Positions 1 to 8,158 of a stretch of DNA of 64,000 nucleotides are shown in pieces (the first letter of the stretch is position 1; every line of letters starts with the position of its first letter). Origin of the DNA: Carnobacterium mobile DSM 4848 (lineage in GTDB: Bacteria; Bacillota; Bacilli; Lactobacillales; Carnobacteriaceae); the NCBI RefSeq assembly GCF_000744825.1, contig NZ_JQMR01000001.1, positions 806,001-870,000 on the forward strand. Direction: 5' to 3'. Under the pieces are notes generated by a model that searched no databases, was not told where the DNA came from, and saw only the letters and a list, made by a program, of their open reading frames with translations. Made by a program: the position numbers and the translations under genes.

Positions 1-1981
1 TTTCACCAAATAACACTTCTTTACTCATTTCAATGTACCAGTCACAAAAATCATCCCAAATAAAGTGGTATAAATGACGTCCAGCTTCACCGAATTCAAA
101 TTGCTCAAATAGATCAGTAACTTTTGCAACAGTTTCATTTAATTTTGTCAAAATCCAACGATCTGCTACTGTTTTTTCACCTGTTAAATTGATTTGTTCA
201 ACTGTGAAACCTTCCATATTCATTAAGGCAAACCGGCTGGCATTCCAAATTTTATTGATAAAATTCCAAGCAGCATCCATTTTGTCATAACTAAATCGTA
301 CGTCTTGTCCAGGAGCAGATCCATTCGATAGGAACCAGCGCAATGCATCAGCACCATATTGATCGATTACATCCATTGGATCAATGCCGTTGCCTAACGA
401 TTTACTCATTTTGCGTCCGTCTTCATCACGGATCAGTCCATGAATCAGCACATTCTTAAACGGTCTTTTTCCAGTAAACTCTAAACTTTGGAAGATCATT
501 CGGCTGACCCAGAAGAAAATAATATCATAGCCGGTAACTAGGGTATTTGTAGGAAAATAACGTTTAAAGTCTTCTGCTTCTTCATTTGGCCATCCCATTG
601 TTGAGAACGGCCATAAAGCTGAACTAAACCAAGTATCTAGTACATCAGGATCTTGTACCCAATTGTCGCTGTCTTCTGGTGCTTCCATGCCAACATACAA
701 TTCTCCGGTCGTTTTGTGATACCATGCAGGAATACGATGTCCCCACCATAATTGACGCGAAATAACCCAGTCATGGACATTTTCCATCCAACGCATATAC
801 GTATTCTCAAAACGTTCAGGTACAAAATTCACTTTATTCACTGTTTCTTGGTTATCCATAGCTTCTTTTGCTAAAGTCTCCATTTTAACAAACCATTGTG
901 TCGATAAGCGCGGTTCAACTACTACTCCGGTCCGCTCAGAGTGTCCCACACTATGAATCATTTTCTCAATTTTGATTAAACGGCCTTCTGCTTCCAAGTC
1001 CTTAATGACTGCTTTACGAGCTGCAAAACGATCCATACCAGCATATTTACCAGCTAACTCATTCATCGTACCATCTTCATGCATCACATTAATTCGAGCT
1101 AGGTCATGACGGTTTCCGACTTCAAAGTCATTAGGGTCATGAGCCGGTGTGATTTTAACGACTCCGGTACCAAAATCCATTTCAACGTACTCATCTGCAA
1201 TAATTGGGATTTCACGGTTCATTAACGGCAACAAAACGGTTTTCCCAATCAGCCCTTGATACCGTTCATCTTCAGGATGCACTGCAACCGCAGTATCACC
1301 TAGCATAGTTTCAGGACGAGTAGTAGCAATTTCAACAGTTCCGCTGCCATCTGTTAACGGGTAGCTCATATGGTAAAAAGCTCCTTCAACGTCTTGGTGG
1401 ATAACTTCAATATCAGATAATGCTGTTTTAGCTTTCGGATCCCAGTTGATGATGTATTCGCCGCGGTAAATCAATTTCTTATCATACATCGTAACAAATA
1501 CTTTTTTAACAGCTTCTGATAACCCATCATCTAACGTAAACCGTTCGCGACTATAATCAACAGATATACCAACTTTTGCCCATTGTTCCCGAATAACACT
1601 AGCATATTCTTCTTTCCAGTCCCAAACTGTTTGGATAAATTTATCGCGCCCTAAGTCATAACGGGAAATGCCTTCTTCAGCTAATTTTTCTTCTACTTTA
1701 GCTTGTGTGGCAATTCCTGCATGATCCATTCCAGGCAGCCATAAAGTATCATAACCTTGCATACGTTTTTGCCGTACAATAATATCTTGTAAAGTCGTGT
1801 CCCATGCATGCCCCAAATGTAATTTCCCTGTAACATTGGGTGGCGGGATTACAACAGAATAAGGTTCTTTGGTCTTATCTCCACTTGCTTTAAATAGATC
1901 TTTTTCTAGCCATTTTTCATAACGATTTGCTTCCACTTCTTTTGGCTGATATTTCGTCGGCATTTTTAATTCATCCGTCAT
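1..1981 (-). CDS. valS: Valine--tRNA ligase ValS, N-terminal about 660 residues (runs off the left edge)
   Basis: Class I aminoacyl-tRNA synthetase that charges tRNA-Val with valine in the cytoplasm. Reading from the ATG at 1981, the HIGH signature appears as HLGH in the context [12 protein letters not shown] near residue 54, and the KMSKS loop ([10 protein letters not shown]) lies near residue 525. The stretch between them is the size of a CP1 editing domain. Only about 660 of the usual roughly 880 residues are inside the window; the anticodon-binding domain and C-terminal coiled coil lie to the left. The start has an AGAGGG ribosome-binding site a few bases upstream and lies 50 nt after the T-box terminator, so expression should depend on uncharged tRNA-Val. 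The identification is secure. Confidence 0.97.
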   Translation of the reverse strand, partial: MTDELKMPTKYQPKEVEANRYEKWLEKDLFKASGDKTKEPYSVVIPPPNVTGKLHLGHAWDTTLQDIIVRQKRMQGYDTLWLPGMDHAGIATQAKVEEKLAEEGISRYDLGRDKFIQTVWDWKEEYASVIREQWAKVGISVDYSRERFTLDDGLSEAVKKVFVTMYDKKLIYRGEYIINWDPKAKTALSDIEVIHQDVEGAFYHMSYPLTDGSGTVEIATTRPETMLGDTAVAVHPEDERYQGLIGKTVLLPLMNREIPIIADEYVEMDFGTGVVKITPAHDPNDFEVGNRHDLARINVMHEDGTMNELAGKYAGMDRFAARKAVIKDLEAEGRLIKIEKMIHSVGHSERTGVVVEPRLSTQWFVKMETLAKEAMDNQETVNKVNFVPERFENTYMRWMENVHDWVISRQLWWGHRIPAWYHKTTGELYVGMEAPEDSDNWVQDPDVLDTWFSSALWPFSTMGWPNEEAEDFKRYFPTNTLVTGYDIIFFWVSRMIFQSLEFTGKRPFKNVLIHGLIRDEDGRKMSKSLGNGIDPMDVIDQYGADALRWFLSNGSAPGQDVRFSYDKMDAAWNFINKIWNASRFALMNMEGFTVEQINLTGEKTVADRWILTKLNETVAKVTDLFEQFEFGEAGRHLYHFIWDDFCDWYIEMSKEVLFGE

Positions 1982-2029
1982 ATCTTATACCCTCTTTTCT
2001 TATTTTTTTCAAAGCGATTAATGGATAAA

Positions 2030-2295
2030 ATAAAAAAAAGCACTCGTCCTAATCATTATTAGGACGAATGCTTTGTTATTCGCGGTACCACCTAGTTTGC
2101 ATATCCTTTATTATTGGATATACCTCTCACTTCACGTTTTTAACGTAACGCCACTCCGTACAAAGCTACTCTTTTTTCGCCCTGTCAGCTCCCAAGCTAC
2201 CTTCATCTTATTTTGGTTAAGAACTCCCACCATCTGTTCTTTTCTCTACTAAACCAAAAATAACATTACTCTTCTTGTTCATCGCTTTTTAAGTA
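2030..2295 (-). promoter_or_regulatory. T-box leader of valS (tRNA-Val-sensing riboswitch) with terminator
   Basis: The minus strand carries the T-box core AGGTGGTACCGCG at 2093-2081. It is followed by a strong terminator hairpin (CATTCGTCCTAAT / ATTAGGACGAGTG) and a T run at about 2074-2032, then 50 nt to the valS ATG. A long Stem I is visible: bases around 2264-2250 pair with about 2224-2208. The triplet GTA (a valine codon) at 2200-2198 follows directly on the 3' side of this stem, which is where the specifier codon is expected. The specifier is inferred by position and not modelled. Uncharged tRNA-Val would favour the antiterminator. Confidence 0.93.
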
Positions 2296-2301
2296 TGTCT
2301 T

Positions 2302-2330
2302 ATTCTAGCATTGAAAAGATGGGAATTCAA
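2302..2330 (-). promoter_or_regulatory. Candidate valS promoter
   Basis: On the minus strand TTGAAT (2330-2325) and TAGAAT (2307-2302) are separated by exactly 17 bases, a good vegetative sigma-factor promoter. Transcription would begin near 2295, just at the start of the T-box leader. The position fits and the call rests on motif and spacing only. Confidence 0.7.
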
Positions 2331-2360
2331 TCCTGTTTTTTAAAATTAGGTAGGATAAGT

Positions 2361-2630
2361 TTTCTGTATTGAATGTCTAGCGTTCAAGCCCGACCTCTCG
2401 TAAATTAGATAACTAAAGGAGGGCCTAAAGTTTCGCTACACGAGCTTTGTACTAGTCGACGTCACCAACTAAAGCTGGAAGTCTCCTAGCAATTGCGCAG
2501 TAGGCTCATTTGCTGGTACTTTAAGAGATTCATCTCGTAGAGTACCAGTTACAAGGCGACGAAAGGAGCAGTGCTCCCCGAGTCGCATTTCCTATTTTCA
2601 CGGGGGTCAAGGTGGGCATGAACACTTTTC
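2361..2630 (+). repeat. Dispersed intergenic repeat, family 2, copy with a 106-bp internal insert
   Basis: This stretch between tpx and the valS promoter matches, in inverted orientation, the region 46681-46844. Shared blocks include the opening module (2361-2390), the central part around 2420-2487 and the tail at 2594-2615. Relative to the other copy it has an extra segment, about 2488-2593, flanked by CCT. The insert contains two hairpins: TGGTACT/AGTACCA, and GCGAC...GTCGC enclosing GGAGC/GCTCC. I see no coding signal; the short reading frame across it is not preserved in the other copy. Confidence 0.75.
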
Positions 2631-2647
2631 TTAAATTGCTGCTCATT

Positions 2648-3139
2648 TTAACGAGCCGCTTTTGCCGCTTCAATTGCTTTATCGTAATCCGGTTCCTCAA
2701 CCATTTCTGCAACGGTTTCTTTATAGACTAGTTTGCCAGATCCATCAATGACAAATACTGAACGTACTAATGCATTTAATTCAGGAATAGCTATCCCGTA
2801 AGTTTTACCGAATGTTTGATCTGTATCATGAAGCATCTCCATCTCAATTCCTTCTCCGGCGCACCATTTTTCTTGTTGCTCTTTTGTATTTGTTGAAACA
2901 GTTATCAACTGTACGCCTTCAATATCATTTGCATCCGCATTAAAAGCTTTAGTTTGAATTGCACAAACACGCGTATCAATATCAGGTACAACGCTGATCA
3001 ACACGACTTTTCCTTTGAATTGACTTAATTCAATCGTTTCATCTTCTAAGTTTTTTAGAGAGAAGTCTGGTGCTTGTTCTCCTACTGCAGGTTGCGTACC
3101 TTCTACTTTAAGCGGTGTTCCTTTTCTTGTAAATTCCAT
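2648..3139 (-). CDS. tpx: Thiol peroxidase Tpx (atypical 2-Cys peroxiredoxin)
   Basis: Periplasm-independent, thioredoxin-linked peroxidase that reduces H2O2 and alkyl hydroperoxides. The 163-residue protein has the Tpx fold signature: an APDFSL entry strand (23-28), the peroxidatic cysteine C59 in the context DIDTRVC, and the resolving cysteine C93 in EKWC. The 34-residue spacing between them is that of the Tpx family. The length is normal. The start at 3139 follows an AGGAGTG ribosome-binding site, and a good promoter lies just upstream (3177-3206), so it is probably a single-gene unit downstream of rex. A dispersed repeat follows instead of an obvious terminator. Confidence 0.95.
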   Translation of the reverse strand: MEFTRKGTPLKVEGTQPAVGEQAPDFSLKNLEDETIELSQFKGKVVLISVVPDIDTRVCAIQTKAFNADANDIEGVQLITVSTNTKEQQEKWCAGEGIEMEMLHDTDQTFGKTYGIAIPELNALVRSVFVIDGSGKLVYKETVAEMVEEPDYDKAIEAAKAAR

Positions 3140-3176
3140 CTATTCTCACTCCTATTTATCTGACTACTTCTTACTA

Positions 3177-3206
3177 AGTATACGTGGTCTAAAATAGAAA
3201 AAGCAA
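3177..3206 (-). promoter_or_regulatory. Candidate tpx promoter
   Basis: TTGCTT (3206-3201) and TATACT (3182-3177) on the minus strand are separated by 18 bases and lie 38 bases before the tpx start. They sit immediately after the rex stop codon, so tpx can be transcribed independently of rex. Confidence 0.65.
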
Positions 3207-3218
3207 CTATCTCACTTT

Positions 3219-3875
3219 TTATTTCGCTTTTTGCGGAAGCAGCCAGCCATCATAATAAACTAAAGTCAGAATTTCACTAGTGAGATCAATGTATCGAATA
3301 TCAATATTTTCTGGAACTTTTACTCTACCTGGAGAAAAGTTTAAGATCGCTGTAATTCCAGCATCAACCAGCATGTTTATAGCATCTTGTGAAGACTCAC
3401 TCGGAACAGTAGAGATAGCTACATCTATCTCTTCACGGTCAAGAATCTCGGACATTTGTTCAATAGAATAAATAGGCACACCAGACAATACTTTTCCAGT
3501 ACTTTCTTTATTGATCTCAAAGCCGCATGTAATTTTCAAGTTATTGTCTTTGCTAAAATTATTTGCAATCAATGCCTTTCCTAAGTTACCTACTCCCATC
3601 AAAGCAATATTAACGATTTTATTCACATTTAATAAGTCATGAAATATTTCCGTTACGTATTCTACTTCATAGCCATAACCGCTTCTGCCTAATTCGCCAA
3701 AGTGAGAAAAATCACGACGAATTGTTGCAGAAGGAATTTGCGTTATCTGGCTTAATTCCTTTGATTTTATCCGTGTAATTCCACTTTCCTTCAATTTATT
3801 CAAGCAACGATAATATAACGGCAGCCTTTTAGCAGTCGCTTTTGGGATATGTCGTTCTAGTTGTTTCTTTTCCAT
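3219..3875 (-). CDS. rex: Redox-sensing transcriptional repressor Rex
   Basis: Rex senses the NADH/NAD+ ratio and represses fermentative and anaerobic genes when NADH is low. The protein has an N-terminal winged-helix domain, with the recognition region around IPSATIRRDFSHFGELGRSGYG, then a Rossmann domain with the dinucleotide loop MGVGNLGKAL. It ends in the domain-swapped C-terminal helix. The start was set at the ATG at 3875, preceded by GGAGGAG at optimal distance; 13 codons upstream are also open but lack a site. Length is 218 residues, slightly longer than the 210-215 usual in the family. A Rex box overlaps its own promoter region, indicating autoregulation. Confidence 0.95.
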   Translation of the reverse strand: MEKKQLERHIPKATAKRLPLYYRCLNKLKESGITRIKSKELSQITQIPSATIRRDFSHFGELGRSGYGYEVEYVTEIFHDLLNVNKIVNIALMGVGNLGKALIANNFSKDNNLKITCGFEINKESTGKVLSGVPIYSIEQMSEILDREEIDVAISTVPSESSQDAINMLVDAGITAILNFSPGRVKVPENIDIRYIDLTSEILTLVYYDGWLLPQKAK

Positions 3876-3909
3876 TGAAACTCCTCCGTTTACAAGTCTA
3901 TTTCTTTGA

Positions 3910-3961
3910 ATCATATCATTTAGAAGTGCACTTTACAACGATTTTGTGATTAAAATCACAT
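3910..3961 (-). promoter_or_regulatory. rex promoter with Rex operator
   Basis: On the minus strand TTGTAA (3938-3933) and TATGAT (3915-3910) are 17 bases apart. Five bases upstream of the -35 hexamer lies the imperfect palindrome at 3944-3961, read on the plus strand as TTGTGATTAAAATCACAT. It matches the Rex consensus TTGTGA-N6-TCACAA except at the last base. This supports negative autoregulation of rex by its own product. Confidence 0.8.
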
Positions 3962-4021
3962 TTAATTTTGTAATCAGTATACCACAGATTCTCTTATAGT
4001 TTTACTTTTAATCAATAAAAT

Positions 4022-4051
4022 AAAAAAAGATGAGGTTAACCTCATCTTTTT
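4022..4051. terminator. Original thiI terminator, now displaced by an IS
   Basis: A perfect hairpin AGATGAGG-TTAA-CCTCATCT at 4028-4047 has an A run on the left (a T run for minus-strand transcripts) and T4 on the right. It would have ended the minus-strand thiI transcript. The ISL3 element inserted in its right arm, so 1.5 kb of IS now separates it from thiI. The 8-bp ATCTTTTT of the right arm is the target duplication. Confidence 0.85.
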
Positions 4052-5575
4052 GGTTGTACAATATTTGACGTTGGTGAGTGAAAACTCGCTAACGTCTTTT
4101 TTCGTAAAAATAGAAAACAAGTGAGTTCTCCTGTAGAATTAAAGTCACCACAACCCATCCAAAGGAGAGAACTCACTTGCCTACATCAAATGATATGCGA
4201 AAAGTACTAGATATTCAAGACAAAAACATTATTTTTGAAGATGATTGCGTAGAATACGGTCAATTCAAAGGGAAGAAATGTAAATTTATTAAAGGCCGCT
4301 TGACCTACATTCCTCAGGAATGTATGAAGTGCCATGCAGCAAACGAACACTATACCATCTATCGTAACGGGACACAGGTTTCACGTATTACTTTGCCTAT
4401 GAGCGGGGTTCATCCAACTTATTTATTACTCAAGAAGCAACGGTTCAAGTGTAAAGGATGTGGGGCTACATTTACTGCGAAAACGCCTCTATTGAAAGAA
4501 AATTGTTTTATTTCGAATCCTGTAAAAGCACAAATTTTAGATAAATCATCTATGGCTCAATCTATAAAAGATATCTCTAGTCAAACTAGAGTCTCTTCAG
4601 CAACGACGCAACGCGTTATTAATGAGCAAGCTAAGAATTATAAACCGCATTACTTCTGGCTTTCTAAACATCTTTCGTTTGACGAGTTTAAGTATGCCAA
4701 CAGCACAATGGCTTTTGAATACATAGATGCCGAAAAAGGAACGATCATTGATATTTTGCCTTCTCGAGACAGCCGAACGATAAAAGACCATTTCCTTTCA
4801 CGTTATAGCCTAAAGGCCAGAAAAAAAGTAGAAACCATTACAGTCGATATGAATGCCAGCTACGTCAATTTTATTCCCGTGCTTTTTCCAAACGCCAAAA
4901 TTATCATTGATCGTTTTCATATTGTCCAGCTGATTAATCGTTCACTGAACCGTACAAGGGTAACGGTCATGAATCAATTTCACACCTCAAACGGAGAAGA
5001 CATGAAAAAATACCGTCGATTAAAACGATTTTGGAAAAAAATCCTAAAGAAAGAATCTGAACTATCTTATACAAAATATACTTATTATGCTCTATTTGGT
5101 CTACGCTTAGAATCAGCAATTGTCGATGAAATGTTAGGATATAACACTATTCTGAGAGAGACTTACGAGGTGTATCAAGCTATTCTCAAAGCGGTTGAGA
5201 AAAACGACTACGATGAGCTAGTAAAGATTTTAGAAAAAGATTATCCACTTATTTCAAAACCAATGAAGACGAGCCTTAAAACATTGAAAAAGCATATAAA
5301 GCACATTAAAAATACATTTGCCTATAAGTACTCAAACGGAAAAATTGAAGGAATAAATAATAAGATTAAGGTCCTTAACCGTGTAGCCTATGGCTACAGA
5401 AACTTTGCGAACTATAAAAACCGTATTCTTCTGCACTTTAATATGAAACCAGCAACTATAAACAGAAAGAAAAAACACTTTTCAGGGCAGCTTAATGCTT
5501 ACCATGAAAAGTGTATAGGATTTCTAATTAAATAAGTGACTAAAATTCTTCACCAACGTCAGTTGACGTAGAACC
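4052..5575 (+). mobile_element. ISL3-family insertion sequence, complete, 1524 bp, 8-bp target duplication
   Basis: Both ends carry related inverted repeats beginning GGTT-T/C-TAC and sharing TGACGTTGGTGA (left end 4052 onward, right end 5575 inward). The element is flanked by a perfect 8-bp direct repeat ATCTTTTT at 4044-4051 and 5576-5583, as expected for the ISL3 family. A single intact transposase gene fills it. The exact duplication and open reading frame suggest recent insertion. It lies between thiI and its terminator hairpin and is transcribed towards thiI. Confidence 0.93.
4177..5535 (+). CDS. ISL3-family transposase
   Basis: DDE-type transposase that mobilises the enclosing IS. The 452-residue protein has the N-terminal zinc-finger and helix-turn-helix part typical of ISL3 transposases: cysteine pairs in CMKC (about residues 49-52) and CKGC (about 92-95). 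The DDE catalytic core follows: VDMNASY supplies the first aspartate, IIDRFHIV the second, and the glutamate is in KIEGINNKIK near the C-terminus. Length is normal for the family. Start at 4177 is a TTG preceded by AAAGGAGAG. There is no frameshift or internal stop, so the protein is probably active. Confidence 0.94.
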   Translation: MPTSNDMRKVLDIQDKNIIFEDDCVEYGQFKGKKCKFIKGRLTYIPQECMKCHAANEHYTIYRNGTQVSRITLPMSGVHPTYLLLKKQRFKCKGCGATFTAKTPLLKENCFISNPVKAQILDKSSMAQSIKDISSQTRVSSATTQRVINEQAKNYKPHYFWLSKHLSFDEFKYANSTMAFEYIDAEKGTIIDILPSRDSRTIKDHFLSRYSLKARKKVETITVDMNASYVNFIPVLFPNAKIIIDRFHIVQLINRSLNRTRVTVMNQFHTSNGEDMKKYRRLKRFWKKILKKESELSYTKYTYYALFGLRLESAIVDEMLGYNTILRETYEVYQAILKAVEKNDYDELVKILEKDYPLISKPMKTSLKTLKKHIKHIKNTFAYKYSNGKIEGINNKIKVLNRVAYGYRNFANYKNRILLHFNMKPATINRKKKHFSGQLNAYHEKCIGFLIK

Positions 5576-5629
5576 ATCTTTTTGGTCTTTCTTTTATTTG
5601 CATAAAAATAATACAGCAGCCATTTCCTT

Positions 5630-6847
5630 TTAAAGAAGATCAGAAAAAGCTTCTTTTTGTTGCTCTTCTAATGTATCGCCTACTTTGATTTTCGAGATAG
5701 TCAAGTGATCCATCGCCCGCTGAATCAAGCCTTCTATATCTAAACGCGCTTCATATTGGCGTGCTTTTTCTAAGTCGGGTTTTGTCTTAGGGGCCGGCGG
5801 TGCAAAAATTGTGCAGCAATCTTCAAATGGTTGTATCGATAACTCAAATGTATCAATTTTTTGGGCTACTTCGATAATTTCGTTTTTATCCATGGAAACT
5901 ACTGGTCGAATGACCGGCGTAGTGGTTACGTCATTAATAGCAATCATACTGTGTAATGTCTGAGATGCAACTTGACCCAGCGATTCTCCATTGATAATAG
6001 CTAATCCCTTTCGTTCTTCACGAATACGATCAGTAATGCGCATCATCATACGGCGTGTAACTGTCATCAGGTATCCTTCTGGTACACTTTTTTTAATTTC
6101 TTCTTGAATCTCTGTAAATGGCACTTCAATAAATTGGATACTGCCAACAAAAGCTGCCATTTTGGAAGTTAAATCTTTTGCTTTTTGCAAAGCACGAGGA
6201 CTTGTATATGGAGGACTATGAAAGTGAACAGCTTCCACTTCTACGCCTCGTTTCATTGTCAAGTAGCCCGCTACTGGAGAATCGATTCCGCCTGACAGCA
6301 TCAACATGCCTTTTCCGCTTGATCCTACAGGCAATCCGCCTGCTCCTAAAATGGTTTGACTGGAAAGAAAAATTCCTTCTTTGCGTATTTCTACACGTAT
6401 ATTGATATCAGGGTTTTTAACTTGAACTTTGATTCCTTCCACTTCTCTCAGAACCTCTGAACCTAGTAATTGATTGATTTCATTTGTGTCTAATTCAAAA
6501 TCATGATCAGATCGCCGAGTTGAAATTTTAAAAGTTTGGCCTTCTTTATATAATTCTCGAACCATTGCTACAGCAGTTGTCTTCACTTGTTCCATTTCTC
6601 TTTCCAGGCGCATAACAGGAGAATAATTTTGAATTCCAAAAATCGGTTTCAAACGTTCCAGAACAACCTCACTGTCAGCTCCGTTTAATTTCAAGTGCAT
6701 CCGATCACGATCGGCATCGACTTTTAATTCTGCAAAATCATGCAAGGCAAATTTTACATTTTGAGCTAATTTATTAATAAATAGTTTTTTATTTTTTCCT
6801 TTAGTGGACAGTTCGCCATAACGGATCATTACTTCATTGTATTGCAT
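5630..6847 (-). CDS. thiI: tRNA 4-thiouridine synthase ThiI
   Basis: ThiI adenylates U8 of tRNA and transfers sulfur to make s4U8. In many bacteria it also serves thiazole synthesis. The 405-residue protein has the N-terminal ferredoxin-like and THUMP region (about 1-170) and the PP-loop ATP pyrophosphatase signature SGGIDSP at 185-191. It lacks the C-terminal rhodanese domain found in E. coli ThiI, as is usual in Bacillota, where a partner cysteine desulfurase supplies sulfur. That partner is the next gene upstream, only 19 bases away, so the pair is an operon. The operon terminator has been displaced by the ISL3 insertion downstream. Confidence 0.95.
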   Translation of the reverse strand: MQYNEVMIRYGELSTKGKNKKLFINKLAQNVKFALHDFAELKVDADRDRMHLKLNGADSEVVLERLKPIFGIQNYSPVMRLEREMEQVKTTAVAMVRELYKEGQTFKISTRRSDHDFELDTNEINQLLGSEVLREVEGIKVQVKNPDINIRVEIRKEGIFLSSQTILGAGGLPVGSSGKGMLMLSGGIDSPVAGYLTMKRGVEVEAVHFHSPPYTSPRALQKAKDLTSKMAAFVGSIQFIEVPFTEIQEEIKKSVPEGYLMTVTRRMMMRITDRIREERKGLAIINGESLGQVASQTLHSMIAINDVTTTPVIRPVVSMDKNEIIEVAQKIDTFELSIQPFEDCCTIFAPPAPKTKPDLEKARQYEARLDIEGLIQRAMDHLTISKIKVGDTLEEQQKEAFSDLL

Positions 6848-6866
6848 CGTTATTTTTCACTCCTTT

Positions 6867-8009
6867 TTAAGCATTGATTGCTTGGAATTGATCATATAAA
6901 ACATCGAATTCTTTTATAAATTGTTTTGCTTCGTCCATTGTATTGGTATCAGACAAACTAACTCTTACTGCGCTTGTTGCAAGTGATTCTGGAACATTCA
7001 TTGCTCCTAATGTACTTGAACTTGTTTTATTTCGACTGGAACATGCACTTGTCGTTGAGATATAGATTTCTTGTTTTTCAAAAGCATGTACCATCACTTC
7101 TCCTCTGATCCCTTTTAAAGCATAGCAAAGAATATGTGGCGCTCCTTCTTTGTTAGAAAAAAAGACAACTTTAGGATACTTTTGCAGTTCCTCAGTTAAA
7201 TAATCTTTTATTTTTCTTTGCGTATGTTGTTTTTCTGCCATGTCAGACAAAACCAAACGCAAGGCTTTTCCCATAGCTGCAATCCCCGCAACATTCTCAG
7301 TTCCGCTCCGAAGTCCAGCTTCTTGTCCTCCACCATTTAACAAAGGGGCTAGTTTTCTTCCTTTTTTCAAATAAACAAATCCAACTCCTTTTGGACCATG
7401 GAATTTATGCCCAGAAAACGTAGCAATATCAATGCGCGAATTTTTCCCAAGTGGTAACGGCATTTTCCCAATAGCTTGAACAGCGTCAACATGGAAATGA
7501 ATAGATGGATATTCTTTTAAGATTTCACCTATTTCTGTAAGAGGTTGTATGCTTCCAATTTCATTATTGATGGCCATCACGGAAACCATGATCGTATCTG
7601 GTCTAATGGCTTTTTTCAATGCCTCAACCGACACGATTCCTTTTTTATCTACAGGTAAATAAGTTACTTCAAAACCAAGCTGTTCTAATTGATGCATTGA
7701 TTCTTTTACAGCTGGGTGTTCAATTGTTGTAGTAATCAAATGTTTTCCATAAAAACTTTTCGCAATAGCAGTGCCTTTAATAGCCCAGTTATCACCTTCA
7801 GTTCCTCCGCTTGTAAAAAAAATTTCTTGAGAAGATACACTTAACAAAGAAGCTATCTGTTGACGTGATTGCTGCAACAATCCAGCAGCTTGGTCTCCTA
7901 ATGAGTGTAAACTAGATGGATTCCAATTGATACTTTGGCTGACTTTCAAGAAAGTCTCTAGTACGCCTTCGGTCATTTGAGTTGTTGCGCTATTATCAAA
8001 ATATATCAT
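6867..8009 (-). CDS. Cysteine desulfurase, NifS/NifZ type, partner of ThiI
   Basis: PLP enzyme that removes sulfur from cysteine and passes a persulfide to ThiI. The PLP lysine is K202 in SGHKFHGPKGVG, a cofactor-stacking histidine is H98 in IEHPAV, and the catalytic cysteine is C323 in STTSACSS. Length (380) is typical of the IscS/NifZ group. There is no iscU-like gene nearby, and the gene lies directly before thiI. This matches the B. subtilis nifZ-thiI arrangement, so a role in tRNA thiolation is more likely than general Fe-S assembly. That assignment is inferred from context. Confidence 0.93.
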   Translation of the reverse strand: MIYFDNSATTQMTEGVLETFLKVSQSINWNPSSLHSLGDQAAGLLQQSRQQIASLLSVSSQEIFFTSGGTEGDNWAIKGTAIAKSFYGKHLITTTIEHPAVKESMHQLEQLGFEVTYLPVDKKGIVSVEALKKAIRPDTIMVSVMAINNEIGSIQPLTEIGEILKEYPSIHFHVDAVQAIGKMPLPLGKNSRIDIATFSGHKFHGPKGVGFVYLKKGRKLAPLLNGGGQEAGLRSGTENVAGIAAMGKALRLVLSDMAEKQHTQRKIKDYLTEELQKYPKVVFFSNKEGAPHILCYALKGIRGEVMVHAFEKQEIYISTTSACSSRNKTSSSTLGAMNVPESLATSAVRVSLSDTNTMDEAKQFIKEFDVLYDQFQAINA

Positions 8010-8109
8010 AATTCTTCACACTTTCTATTTTTGCTGTTCTAAATCTAGCATCAAAACATCTTACTTATTATAACAAAAACTTTTTGAACCACAAGAACGT
8101 ATTTTTTTG

Positions 8110-8143
8110 TAAAAAAAGAGTGCTCATATTAATGAGACACTCT
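8110..8143 (-). terminator. ezrA terminator
   Basis: Hairpin AGAGTGTCTCAT/ATGAGCACTCT (one mismatch) followed on the minus strand by seven T residues, 16 bases after the ezrA stop. It separates ezrA from the desulfurase-thiI operon. Confidence 0.85.
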
Positions 8144-8158
8144 ATCTTATATCTGTTT

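Noticed and set aside
2530-2712. 60-codon frame on the minus strand between tpx and the valS leader
   Set aside because: It overlaps the end of tpx and lies in a dispersed repeat; the matching repeat at 46681 does not keep it open.
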